Positions 14,836 to 21,122 of a stretch of 21,122 bases of DNA are shown here, piece after piece. Under the pieces are notes generated by a model. That model did not search any database. It saw only the letters and a program-made list of their open reading frames with translations, and was not told the DNA's origin. Where the stretch lies: assembly GCF_000226255.1 (NCBI RefSeq), contig NZ_AGFG01000052.1, forward strand, positions 1 to 21,122, given 5' to 3'. The position numbers and the translations under genes were made by a program. Each line of letters opens with the position of its first letter. Within the stretch, counting starts at the first letter, position 1. Origin of the DNA: Desulfovibrio sp. A2 (GTDB lineage Bacteria; Desulfobacterota; Desulfovibrionia; Desulfovibrionales; Desulfovibrionaceae).

Positions 14836-15330
14836 CTAGATCAATTTGTCGAAGATCAGCTTGTACGTGGAGCGGATGTGCAGGGCCAGGCGCAGGCGCA
14901 GGGCCTTGGCCTCGGCGTCGCCCAGCGAGAGCAGCGACACCAGGTGGTGCGCCGCCTCGGAGAAGTCGGCGTCGCCCTTGTGGTCCAGCATGTCCACGTA
15001 GGCGCGTACCTTTTCCACCATGGCGGCGGCGTCCTTGCGGGCGGAATCCCGCGAAGGGGTCTGCTGGTAGCGCTCCAGGAACGTCTCGAAGATAACATCG
15101 CCGTCGTCCGGGAATGACTTGCGCAGGGCCAGCCGCCACAGGGCGATGAACAGGGCCCGCAGGTCCTGCAGCGCGCGTTTGCGCCGCAGGAACTGCATGC
15201 GTCCGATGCCCATGGCGTCGATCTCCGGCGTGAAATCGAAGGAACCGAGCAGGGCGGCGAAGTTGTCCAGCACCTCGTCGATGGTGTAGGCGGGCGATGC
15301 GCTGATGCCCGGCAGTGGACCGGCGCTCAT
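14836..15330 (-). CDS. Uncharacterised 164-residue protein coupled to the helicase
   Basis: I do not recognise a family. The sequence is soluble and predicted largely helical, with a central basic segment (RRKRALQDLRALFIALWRLALRKSF) and a Lys/Leu-rich C-terminus. There is no signal peptide, no membrane segment and no Cys motif. Its ATG (15330-15328) overlaps the helicase stop as ATGA, and GGAGG lies ten bases upstream inside the helicase gene, so translation is probably coupled. It is the last gene before the terminator at 14765-14796. Tight coupling suggests a role tied to the helicase, such as a cofactor or RNA-binding partner, but this is inference from position only. Confidence 0.78.
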   Translation of the reverse strand: MSAGPLPGISASPAYTIDEVLDNFAALLGSFDFTPEIDAMGIGRMQFLRRKRALQDLRALFIALWRLALRKSFPDDGDVIFETFLERYQQTPSRDSARKDAAAMVEKVRAYVDMLDHKGDADFSEAAHHLVSLLSLGDAEAKALRLRLALHIRSTYKLIFDKLI

Positions 15331-18300
15331 TCGGCGTCGGCCTCCGTGTCGCGCGCACCGGCGGTCTTCTCGCCCTCGGCTGCCCCGGCGGGCTTCTTGC
15401 GACGGCGGCGTCTGCGGCGCTTGGCGGGCGTGGCCTCGTTGCCGGGCGTCGCGGTGTCCCCGCCATCGGGACCGTCGAATCCGCCATCAAGGTCGTCGTC
15501 CGCGTCGTCGAAGGCGTTCAGCGCCTCGGTCAGCACGGGCTGCACGGGCTGCACGGTGGTTGCCTTGGGCTTGGCCGCCGCGCGGGACCTGGGCTGGGGC
15601 TGCGGCTTGGCCCCCGTGGGAAGCCGTTGGCCGAACACGCTGCCCACCGCCGTCGAGGACCCGCGAACGTCGTCCAGACGATCGTCGTCGTCTTCGCTCA
15701 GGTAGTCCTCCAGCAGCAGGGGCATGGCGTCGTCATCGTCCTCCACCGGCTTGCGGGCCGGGGTCTTGGACTGCGAGGGCTTGGCGGATGCGGGTCTGGC
15801 GTTTTTCCCGGCCCTGTCGCCCTTGTCCGTCTTGTCTGCCTTTTCAGCCTTGTCGGGGGCATCGGCCTTGCCGCCCCTGCCGCGCCGTCTGCCGCGCGCG
15901 GGCGCGGCTTCGGCGTCGTCATCCGGTGCGGCGGCAGCGGGCGCGGCTTCGGGGGCATCGGCAACCACTGCTTCGTCGGCCGCCACGGGGGCCTTGGCGG
16001 CGCGGCCCGTAGCCTTGCCCCTGGCCGGGCGCTTGCCCTTGCTGGGGGATTCGCTGGCCGGGGCGTCTTCGTCCTTGGGGCCCTTGGGGGCCTCGGGGGT
16101 CTCGGCAGTCTCGGGCGTCACGGACGCGGCGGCCTTCGGCGCCCTGGGGGCGGCCGGAGTCGTGTCCATGTCCGTGTCCATGCCCGGGATCATGTCGGGG
16201 GCGTCGAACTGGTCGTCGTCCGCATCTCCGGCGGATTCGCCGTCATGCAGGGCCAGTTCGGCGTCCTGCCCGGCGCGGGCTTCCGCCTCGCGGCGGCGCT
16301 TGCGGCCTCGGCCGCGCCGCGAGCGGCGGCGGCCTTCGCGCGGGGCCTGCCCGTCTTCACGCGGCTCCTGGCGCTGCTCCGCGCCGTCCGCACGAGCGGC
16401 TTCGTCAGTCGCCACGGGGGATTTGGCGGCCGGTGCCGCCGGGGCGTCCTGACGCTCGTGGCGTTCCTGACGTTCGGGGCGCGCATCGCGCTCGTCGCGG
16501 CGTTCGTCCCGGCGGTCGCGGTCCCGGCGACGTTCGTCCCGTCTCCCGTCGCGCTCGTCCCGTCGCCCGTCGCGTTCGTCGCGGCGGCCTTCCTCCCGCC
16601 GTTCGTCCCGGCGGCGGTCCGTGCGCGGGGCCGGGGCCGTGGCGGGCATGGGCGGGGCAGCGTGCAGGCTTTCCTGGTAGTACTGGTCCAGCAGCATGGC
16701 CAGCAGCGCAAGCTGCTCTTCGTCACCGGCCAGGGCGCGGGCCAGGGGCGCGAAGCGCTGCTGCCGTTCGCGTTCCAGCCCGGTGCGCGCGCGCAGGCGC
16801 GCTTCCAGCAGGGCGGTCAGCCGGTCGCCAGCGATGCGCGCCACGGTTTCGTCGTCGGGCGTGGGCCGGTGCTGGATGTCGATCTTGTAGTGCTTGGCGA
16901 TGCGCTGCAATTCCAGCTTCTGGATGATGTCCACCAGCGAGATGACCGTGCCCGCCGAACCGGCGCGCCCGGTGCGGCCCGCGCGGTGGATGTACGATTC
17001 GCGGTCTTCCGGCGGCTCGTACAGGATGACGTGCGAAAGGTCGGGAATGTCGATGCCGCGCGCGGCCACGTCGGTGGCCACCAGAAAACGCACGGCCCCC
17101 TGGCGCAGCTTGCCCAGCACCTGTTCGCGCTTGACCTGGGTGAGGTCGGCCGAAAGCTCGTCGGCGTTGTAGCCGAAGCCCTGCAGCACCGCCGTCACGT
17201 AATGCACGTTGGCCTTGGTGTTGCAGAACACGATGGCCGCCGTGGGGTTCTCGGACTCGATGATGCGCACCAGGGCCCGGTCCTTGTCCATGGGCTTGGT
17301 TTCGCAATACAGGTGCTGCGTCTGGGCCACGTGCACCTGCTGGTGGCTCAGGCTGAGCATGCGCGGGTCGCTCAGGAATTCGCCCGCCAGGTTCAGCACG
17401 TGGGGCGGGTAGGTGGCCGAGAACAGGTACGCGGAAATGCGGCGCTTGGGCATGTAGCGCTGGATTTCCTTCATGTCCGGGTAGAAGCCGATGGACAGCA
17501 TGCGGTCGGCTTCGTCGAACACCAGCACCCGGATGCGGTCCAGGTTCATGGTGCGGCGCAGCAGGTGGTCCAGCACGCGGCCGGGGGTGCCCACCACAAG
17601 GTGCGCGCCCTCGCGCAGGGCGTCCATCTGCTTGCCGTAGCCCACGCCGCCGTACACGGCGGCCACGTTCAGGCCCGTGCCCTCGAACAGCATGCGGGCC
17701 TCGTATTCCACCTGCAGGGCCAGTTCGCGCGTGGGCACCAGGATCAGGGCCTGCACGGCGGGCTCGTCGGGGGACAGGCGTTCGAGCAGCGGCAGCAGGA
17801 AGGCTCCGGTCTTGCCGCTGCCCGTGCGCGACTGCACCATCAGGTCGCGCTTGGCGAAGATGTACGGCAGGGCGCGGGTCTGCACCGGCATCAGGTTGGT
17901 CCATCCGGCGCGGGCGGCGGCTTCCTGCATCATGGGAGGCAGGTCGGTCAGCGCCACCGGGGGCAGCGCGTCCTCGGGCTCGTCGATGCGGGTGACCTCG
18001 GCGGCAAGGCGCAGTGCGGGGTCCTCGTCATACGCGAGGTCGGCCACGTCGTCGGGCTCGTCGGCAGACGTTGCGCCGGGCATGTCACCGGGATTGTCAC
18101 TGGGCATGCCTTGGGGCGCGGAGGCGGAAATTTCGGCGGGAGAGCCTGCGGCGGGGGCGACGGTTGCGTCGGCGGTGCCGGGGGTAGCGGAAGTTTCGGG
18201 GGCGTCGGGCGCTTCGGGCGCGGCTGCGACGGCGGATGCGTCAGTGACGGCAGGGGCGGGCACGTCGGTGGCGGAGGGAGCGGCCTTGGGCGTTTCGCCC

Positions 18301-18350
18301 GTTTCCGCAGCCGAGTGCGCGTCGCCCTCAAGGCGTGGGTCGTGGGTCAT
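15327..18350 (-). CDS. DEAD-box ATP-dependent RNA helicase with long disordered tail
   Basis: The 1007-residue protein has three parts. Residues 1-128 are Ala/Pro/acidic and low complexity. The helicase core (about 129-485) has the Q motif GWTNLMPVQ (Gln157), Walker A RTGSGKT (Lys180), PTRELALQ, GTPGRVLDH, DEAD at 279-282, SATYP, ATDVAARGID and HRAGRTGRAG (His455). The remaining ~520 residues are an extreme low-complexity tail: RRDER/DGRRDER repeats, basic GRRRSRRGRGRKRRR, then alternating acidic and Lys/Ala blocks, ending in KRRRRRRRKK. Most DEAD-box proteins have much shorter tails. Such tails bind RNA and can drive condensate formation; likely roles are ribosome assembly or RNA decay. The ATG at 18350 follows AAGGA; a candidate promoter lies at 18428-18457. 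It is the first gene of a two-gene unit. Confidence 0.92.
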   Translation of the reverse strand: MTHDPRLEGDAHSAAETGETPKAAPSATDVPAPAVTDASAVAAAPEAPDAPETSATPGTADATVAPAAGSPAEISASAPQGMPSDNPGDMPGATSADEPDDVADLAYDEDPALRLAAEVTRIDEPEDALPPVALTDLPPMMQEAAARAGWTNLMPVQTRALPYIFAKRDLMVQSRTGSGKTGAFLLPLLERLSPDEPAVQALILVPTRELALQVEYEARMLFEGTGLNVAAVYGGVGYGKQMDALREGAHLVVGTPGRVLDHLLRRTMNLDRIRVLVFDEADRMLSIGFYPDMKEIQRYMPKRRISAYLFSATYPPHVLNLAGEFLSDPRMLSLSHQQVHVAQTQHLYCETKPMDKDRALVRIIESENPTAAIVFCNTKANVHYVTAVLQGFGYNADELSADLTQVKREQVLGKLRQGAVRFLVATDVAARGIDIPDLSHVILYEPPEDRESYIHRAGRTGRAGSAGTVISLVDIIQKLELQRIAKHYKIDIQHRPTPDDETVARIAGDRLTALLEARLRARTGLERERQQRFAPLARALAGDEEQLALLAMLLDQYYQESLHAAPPMPATAPAPRTDRRRDERREEGRRDERDGRRDERDGRRDERRRDRDRRDERRDERDARPERQERHERQDAPAAPAAKSPVATDEAARADGAEQRQEPREDGQAPREGRRRSRRGRGRKRRREAEARAGQDAELALHDGESAGDADDDQFDAPDMIPGMDTDMDTTPAAPRAPKAAASVTPETAETPEAPKGPKDEDAPASESPSKGKRPARGKATGRAAKAPVAADEAVVADAPEAAPAAAAPDDDAEAAPARGRRRGRGGKADAPDKAEKADKTDKGDRAGKNARPASAKPSQSKTPARKPVEDDDDAMPLLLEDYLSEDDDDRLDDVRGSSTAVGSVFGQRLPTGAKPQPQPRSRAAAKPKATTVQPVQPVLTEALNAFDDADDDLDGGFDGPDGGDTATPGNEATPAKRRRRRRRKKPAGAAEGEKTAGARDTEADAE
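16531..16584 (-). repeat. 21-bp in-frame tandem repeat in the helicase tail
   Basis: Two 21-bp units (16531-16551 and 16552-16572) match at 19 of 21 positions, followed by a partial third copy. They encode DGRRDER units on the minus strand. The unit is a multiple of three, so copy changes would alter tail length without breaking the frame. Wider RRDER-coding sequence extends from about 16480 to 16620. Confidence 0.65.
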
Positions 18351-18427
18351 GCAGATTCCTTGTTGGACCGGCTGTGCCGGCGCGGTGTGGCCTTCGTTCC
18401 GGCGAGGGAACGGAATGCCTGTCCGCC

Positions 18428-18457
18428 AGAATAGCAAATGGTGCACCGGTTGCGCAA
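18428..18457 (-). promoter_or_regulatory. Candidate sigma70 promoter of the helicase unit
   Basis: On the minus strand TTGCGC (18457-18452) and TATTCT (18433-18428) are 18 bp apart, matching the -35 and -10 consensus at four and four of six positions. It lies in a small AT-rich patch between cbiC/cobH and the helicase, and gives a leader of about 70 bases. It suggests the helicase is transcribed separately from the cobalamin genes. Confidence 0.5.
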
Positions 18458-18509
18458 GAACGTGAGGCGCGGCCCCCCGGACCTTTCCCCGGCGGTGCGG
18501 CGCGGCCCG

Positions 18510-19238
18510 TTATCCCCGCCCGCGCAAGGCAATTTCGGCCAGCGCGTTCACCGTGGCCGCCGCCAGGGGCGAGCCGCCCTTGCGGCCGCGCAGGGCCAGG
18601 CAGGGCAGCCCGTGCGGGCCAAGGTGCGTCAGCAGGGCGGCCCGTTCCAGGAACAGCGCCTTGGATTCCTCCGCGTTGACGAAACCCACGGGCATGGCCA
18701 CCACCAGCGCCGGGGGCGGGCCGCCCGCCGCCAGGTGGTCCAGCAGGGCCAGCAGCGCCGTGGGCGCGTTGCCCACGGCCACGATGGCCCCGCCCAGCCG
18801 CTCCCCGGCCAGTTCCATGGCCGCGCGGGCGCGGGTGGTTGCGCGTTCCTGCGCGCGCTCCGCCGTGCCGGGCAGGGCGTGCAGGCAGGCCACGGCGCAG
18901 CCCAGCGGGGTGAGGCGGCGCAGGGGCATGCCCGCGCGGGCCATTTCCGTGTCGGTGTAGATGGCGCAGCCGCGCGCAAGGGCGGCCACCCCGGTGGCGA
19001 TGGCCGCGTCCGGCAGGTGCAGGTGGGGCAGGATGTCGAAGTCGGCGCAGGTGTGCACCAGCCGCCGCGCGATTTCCCAGGCATGGCCGGTGAAGGGCTT
19101 GGGTTCGCCCGCTTCCGCGTCGATGATGGCGAAGGAGCGGGCCTCTATTTCGCCGGGGGTGAAGGCGGGTTGCAGGCGCGGGTCGGCGTCTATGGAGGGC
19201 GGGGCAGTCCCGCGGGCAGGGTCGGGGGTCAGGGGCAT
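18510..19238 (-). CDS. cbiC: Precorrin-8X / cobalt-precorrin-8 methylmutase
   Basis: The 242-residue enzyme moves a methyl group from C-11 to C-12 of the corrin ring precursor, giving (cobalt-)hydrogenobyrinate/cobyrinate. Family marks are an IEARSFAIID segment at 31-40, the active-site His62 in RRLVHTCADFD, GCAIYTDTEMARAG, and a C-terminal PPALVVAMPVGFVNAEESK followed by GRKGGSPLAAATVNALAEIAL. It is slightly longer than usual owing to about 20 residues of N-terminal extension. The ATG at 19238 follows GGAG and overlaps the end of cbiA by 10 bp, so the two are co-translated. The name cbiC fits an anaerobic cobalt-early pathway, inferred from the likely host; cobH is the aerobic name. Confidence 0.93.
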   Translation of the reverse strand: MPLTPDPARGTAPPSIDADPRLQPAFTPGEIEARSFAIIDAEAGEPKPFTGHAWEIARRLVHTCADFDILPHLHLPDAAIATGVAALARGCAIYTDTEMARAGMPLRRLTPLGCAVACLHALPGTAERAQERATTRARAAMELAGERLGGAIVAVGNAPTALLALLDHLAAGGPPPALVVAMPVGFVNAEESKALFLERAALLTHLGPHGLPCLALRGRKGGSPLAAATVNALAEIALRGRG

Positions 19239-20812
19239 GCACTGTCTCCGTAAGCAGGTGCGAAAATGGGGTCCGGCGCGGCGCAGGCGGCCACGAAGGC
19301 GCGCGCCACGGCGGGGTTGGAGCCGAAATGCAGATGCACGTAGGTGCCGGACACCGACCCCGCGCACACCCCTTCCGGCCCCAGGGGCGCGCCGTTGCGG
19401 TCGCGCAGGGACCAGACGGGAAGGGCGGAAGGGGCGGGCAGTGCGGAAGGGGTGGGGCGGTCGGCCTCTGCCGCTTTTGCCGTTTCAGCCGCCCCGGCCA
19501 GCCCGGCGGTTACGGCGGGGTCCAGGTGCGAGTAATGGAATTCGTGGCCGCGCATCACCGTGCCCGCCGGGCCGAAGGGCGACGGGCGCAGGGTTTGCGC
19601 CTCGCGGTAGCCAAGGGCGCGCAGTCGGGCGTCCATGCGGCAGGCGGCGGGCAGGCAGCCGGTCATGGCATGGCGCGTGCCCTCGGCATCGGTGATGGAC
19701 CGCATGAGGTACATGAACCCGCCGCATTCGCCATGCACCGGGCGGCCCAGCGCGGCGAAGGCGCGCACGGCGGCCAGCATGGGCGCGTTGGCGGCCAGGC
19801 GCGGGGCATGCAACTCCGGGTAGCCGCCGGGCAGCAGCAGCCCGCCGATGTCCGGGGGCAGGGCCGCGTCGGACAGGGGAGAGAAGAATGCCGGCTCGGC
19901 CCCGGCCGCCTCCAGCAGGAACAGGTTTTCCGGGTACAGGAACGAGAACGCCGCGTCGCGCGCGATGCCGATGCGGATGCGGCGCGGCGCGCCCTCGGAC
20001 AGCCCCTTTGCGGCGGTCGCGGTCAGGTTTTCCGGCGTGGCGATCTTCGTGGCGTCCCTCGGAGCCATGGCCGCGCAGCGGGTCAGCAGGCCGTCCAGGC
20101 TCTGCCCGGCCGCGTCCAGCCCGGCCTCGAACCAGTCGGCCAGCCGGGCGGACAGTTCCGGCCAGGCGGCATGCTCGTGCGCCTGGGCCAGGCCCAGGTG
20201 GCGCGAGGGCAGGCCCAGCGTTGCGTCGCGCGGCAGAAGACCCAGCAGGGGAATGTCCGGGCAGTGGGCGTCCAGCGCCCGGCGCAGCAAGTCGCGGTGG
20301 CCGGGGCCGCCCACCCGGTTGCAGACCATCCCGGCAAAGCGCAGGGACGGGTCGAACCGGGTGTAGCCCGCCACCAGCGCCGCCGCAGAGCGCGACATGC
20401 CGCGTACGTCGGCCACCAGCAGCACCGGGGCGTCCAGCAGGGCGGCCACTTCCGCCGTGGAGCCCTGCGGCCCGTCGGCCGACGCGCCGTCATGCAGGCC
20501 CATGACGCCCTCGATGATGGCGATGTCCGGCGCGCCGTGCGGTTCGCCTGCCCGCACTGCGCGCGCGAACGAGCGGCGCACCCCTTCCGGGCCGCACATC
20601 CAGCCGTCCAGGTTCCAGCCGGGGCGGCCGGTGACGGCGGCGTGCAGGCCGGGGTCGATGTAGTCCGGCCCGGACTTCATGGGCTGCACGCGCAGGCCGC
20701 GCCGGGTCAGCGCGGCCATCAGGGCCAGCGCGGCCGTGGTCTTGCCGCAGCCGCTGTGGGTGCCCGCCACCACCAGCACGGGCAGGGGCGCGGGCCGCGC
20801 CGGGCGCGTCAT
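19229..20812 (-). CDS. cbiA: Cobyrinate a,c-diamide synthase
   Basis: The 527-residue enzyme uses ATP and glutamine to amidate the a and c carboxylates of cobyrinate, the step after the methylmutase encoded next to it. The N-terminal synthetase domain has the P-loop VAGTHSGCGKTT (Lys24) and MKSGPDYIDPGLH. The C-terminal glutaminase-like domain has LLLPGGYPELH, the nucleophile Cys363 in HGECGGFMYL, RGHEFHYS and a late GTYVHLHFGS. It is longer than many CbiA proteins because of linkers, including an Ala/Pro-rich insert with a PSALP repeat near residue 465. The ATG at 20812 overlaps the upstream gene's stop as ATGA; GAGG lies upstream. Its stop overlaps cbiC by 10 bp. Confidence 0.95.
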   Translation of the reverse strand: MTRPARPAPLPVLVVAGTHSGCGKTTAALALMAALTRRGLRVQPMKSGPDYIDPGLHAAVTGRPGWNLDGWMCGPEGVRRSFARAVRAGEPHGAPDIAIIEGVMGLHDGASADGPQGSTAEVAALLDAPVLLVADVRGMSRSAAALVAGYTRFDPSLRFAGMVCNRVGGPGHRDLLRRALDAHCPDIPLLGLLPRDATLGLPSRHLGLAQAHEHAAWPELSARLADWFEAGLDAAGQSLDGLLTRCAAMAPRDATKIATPENLTATAAKGLSEGAPRRIRIGIARDAAFSFLYPENLFLLEAAGAEPAFFSPLSDAALPPDIGGLLLPGGYPELHAPRLAANAPMLAAVRAFAALGRPVHGECGGFMYLMRSITDAEGTRHAMTGCLPAACRMDARLRALGYREAQTLRPSPFGPAGTVMRGHEFHYSHLDPAVTAGLAGAAETAKAAEADRPTPSALPAPSALPVWSLRDRNGAPLGPEGVCAGSVSGTYVHLHFGSNPAVARAFVAACAAPDPIFAPAYGDSACP

Positions 20813-21066
20813 GCGATGTCGGCCTCGCCGGGCAGGCGGGGGGCGAACTTGGCGGCGATGACGGCCGCGTCTTCCGGGCGGGCCGAAACCTGCAACTCCG
20901 GCGCGCCGCCGTGGCAGCGGAACGCGCCGTCCACCATGTCCACGTAGCCCGCGGAGAGCACGCGCGTGTAGGGCAGCTGTTCGCGCATGTCCGCGTGGTC
21001 CACCCGGTGCGGAAAGATGAACGGCACGGGGTGGCCGGAAAAGTCTTCGAAGATGATGTATTTCAT
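20809..21066 (-). CDS. Uncharacterised 85-residue protein coupled to cbiA
   Basis: I do not recognise a family. The protein begins MKYIIFEDFSGHPVPFIFPHRVDHADMREQLPY and has a mixed beta/alpha pattern; a single Cys lies in FRCHGGAPEL and the C-terminus is an Ala-rich helix. There is no signal peptide or membrane segment. The ATG at 21066 has GGGAG at a good distance; a start nine codons earlier has weaker support. Its stop overlaps the cbiA start as ATGA, so it is co-translated with cobalamin enzymes and probably serves that pathway or its control. That link is inference from position. It is probably the first gene of the unit; only 56 bp of upstream sequence remain in the window. Confidence 0.8.
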   Translation of the reverse strand: MKYIIFEDFSGHPVPFIFPHRVDHADMREQLPYTRVLSAGYVDMVDGAFRCHGGAPELQVSARPEDAAVIAAKFAPRLPGEADIA

Positions 21067-21122
21067 GCGGGGCTCCCGTTGGGTTTGCCACATGGTACGG
21101 GCTTTGGCGGCGAAGGTCCACC

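Noticed and set aside
16480..16620. Repetitive sequence resembling a CRISPR or minisatellite
   Set aside because: The repeats are contiguous, in frame and encode the RRDER array of the helicase tail; there are no spacers.
15315..18434. 1039-residue plus-strand open frame
   Set aside because: It is the complement of the DEAD-box helicase gene; it is Gly/Val/Arg-rich without motifs.
18351..18509. Terminator between cbiC and the helicase gene
   Set aside because: The region is GC-rich with direct repeats of GGCCGCGCC-type words, but no stable stem followed by a T-run was found.

Overview
The window is a very GC-rich bacterial chromosomal segment. Gene content and protein flavour fit a Desulfovibrio-like sulfate reducer (Desulfovibrionaceae; Nitratidesulfovibrio-like is an inference from GC content and family resemblance, not from a database match). 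Signs are an anaerobic-type cobalamin gene pair (cbiA and cbiC/cobH), an FtsY with a long acidic N-terminal region, a PAS histidine kinase with an inserted phosphoacceptor helix region, an HDOD signalling protein, and Ala/Gly/Arg-rich linkers. I saw no phage genes, transposase, rRNA, tRNA or CRISPR. It reads as ordinary chromosome made of short transcription units, with one strong repeat-like anomaly.

Layout. 1-519 has no convincing gene but holds several inverted repeats. 520-1728 (+) is a BenE-type transporter, facing an HDOD-domain protein (1941-3206, -) across a shared hairpin. A long-chain acyl-CoA synthetase-like ligase (3628-5316, -) ends at a strong hairpin. A small Dabb-domain protein (5700-6005, +) has its own candidate promoter and terminator. 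A cysteine-rich SAM methyltransferase (6107-6745, -) is divergent from a LysR regulator with a CxCxxC motif (6888-7823, +). The LysR gene overlaps a hemolysin III/PAQR membrane protein tail to tail (7810-8505, -). ftsY (8756-10138, -) is divergent from an orphan PAS histidine kinase (10631-12946, +), which is followed by a FadL/OmpP1-type outer-membrane protein with a GTG start (13336-14556, +).

Right third. A 147-bp nested inverted repeat (14555-14701) begins inside the stop codon of the FadL-like gene. Next comes a perfect 14-bp-stem terminator for a minus-strand unit: a DEAD-box RNA helicase with a ~520-residue disordered tail (15327-18350), translationally coupled by ATGA to an unrecognised 164-residue protein (14836-15330). 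The last unit (21066 to 18510, -) is a tightly overlapping trio: an unrecognised 85-residue protein, cbiA and cbiC/cobH, for corrin-ring synthesis.

Most interesting items: the nested inverted repeat after the FadL-like gene, the Cys-motif methyltransferase/LysR divergent pair, and the two uncharacterised proteins coupled to the helicase and to cbiA. I found no clear undescribed multi-gene system.
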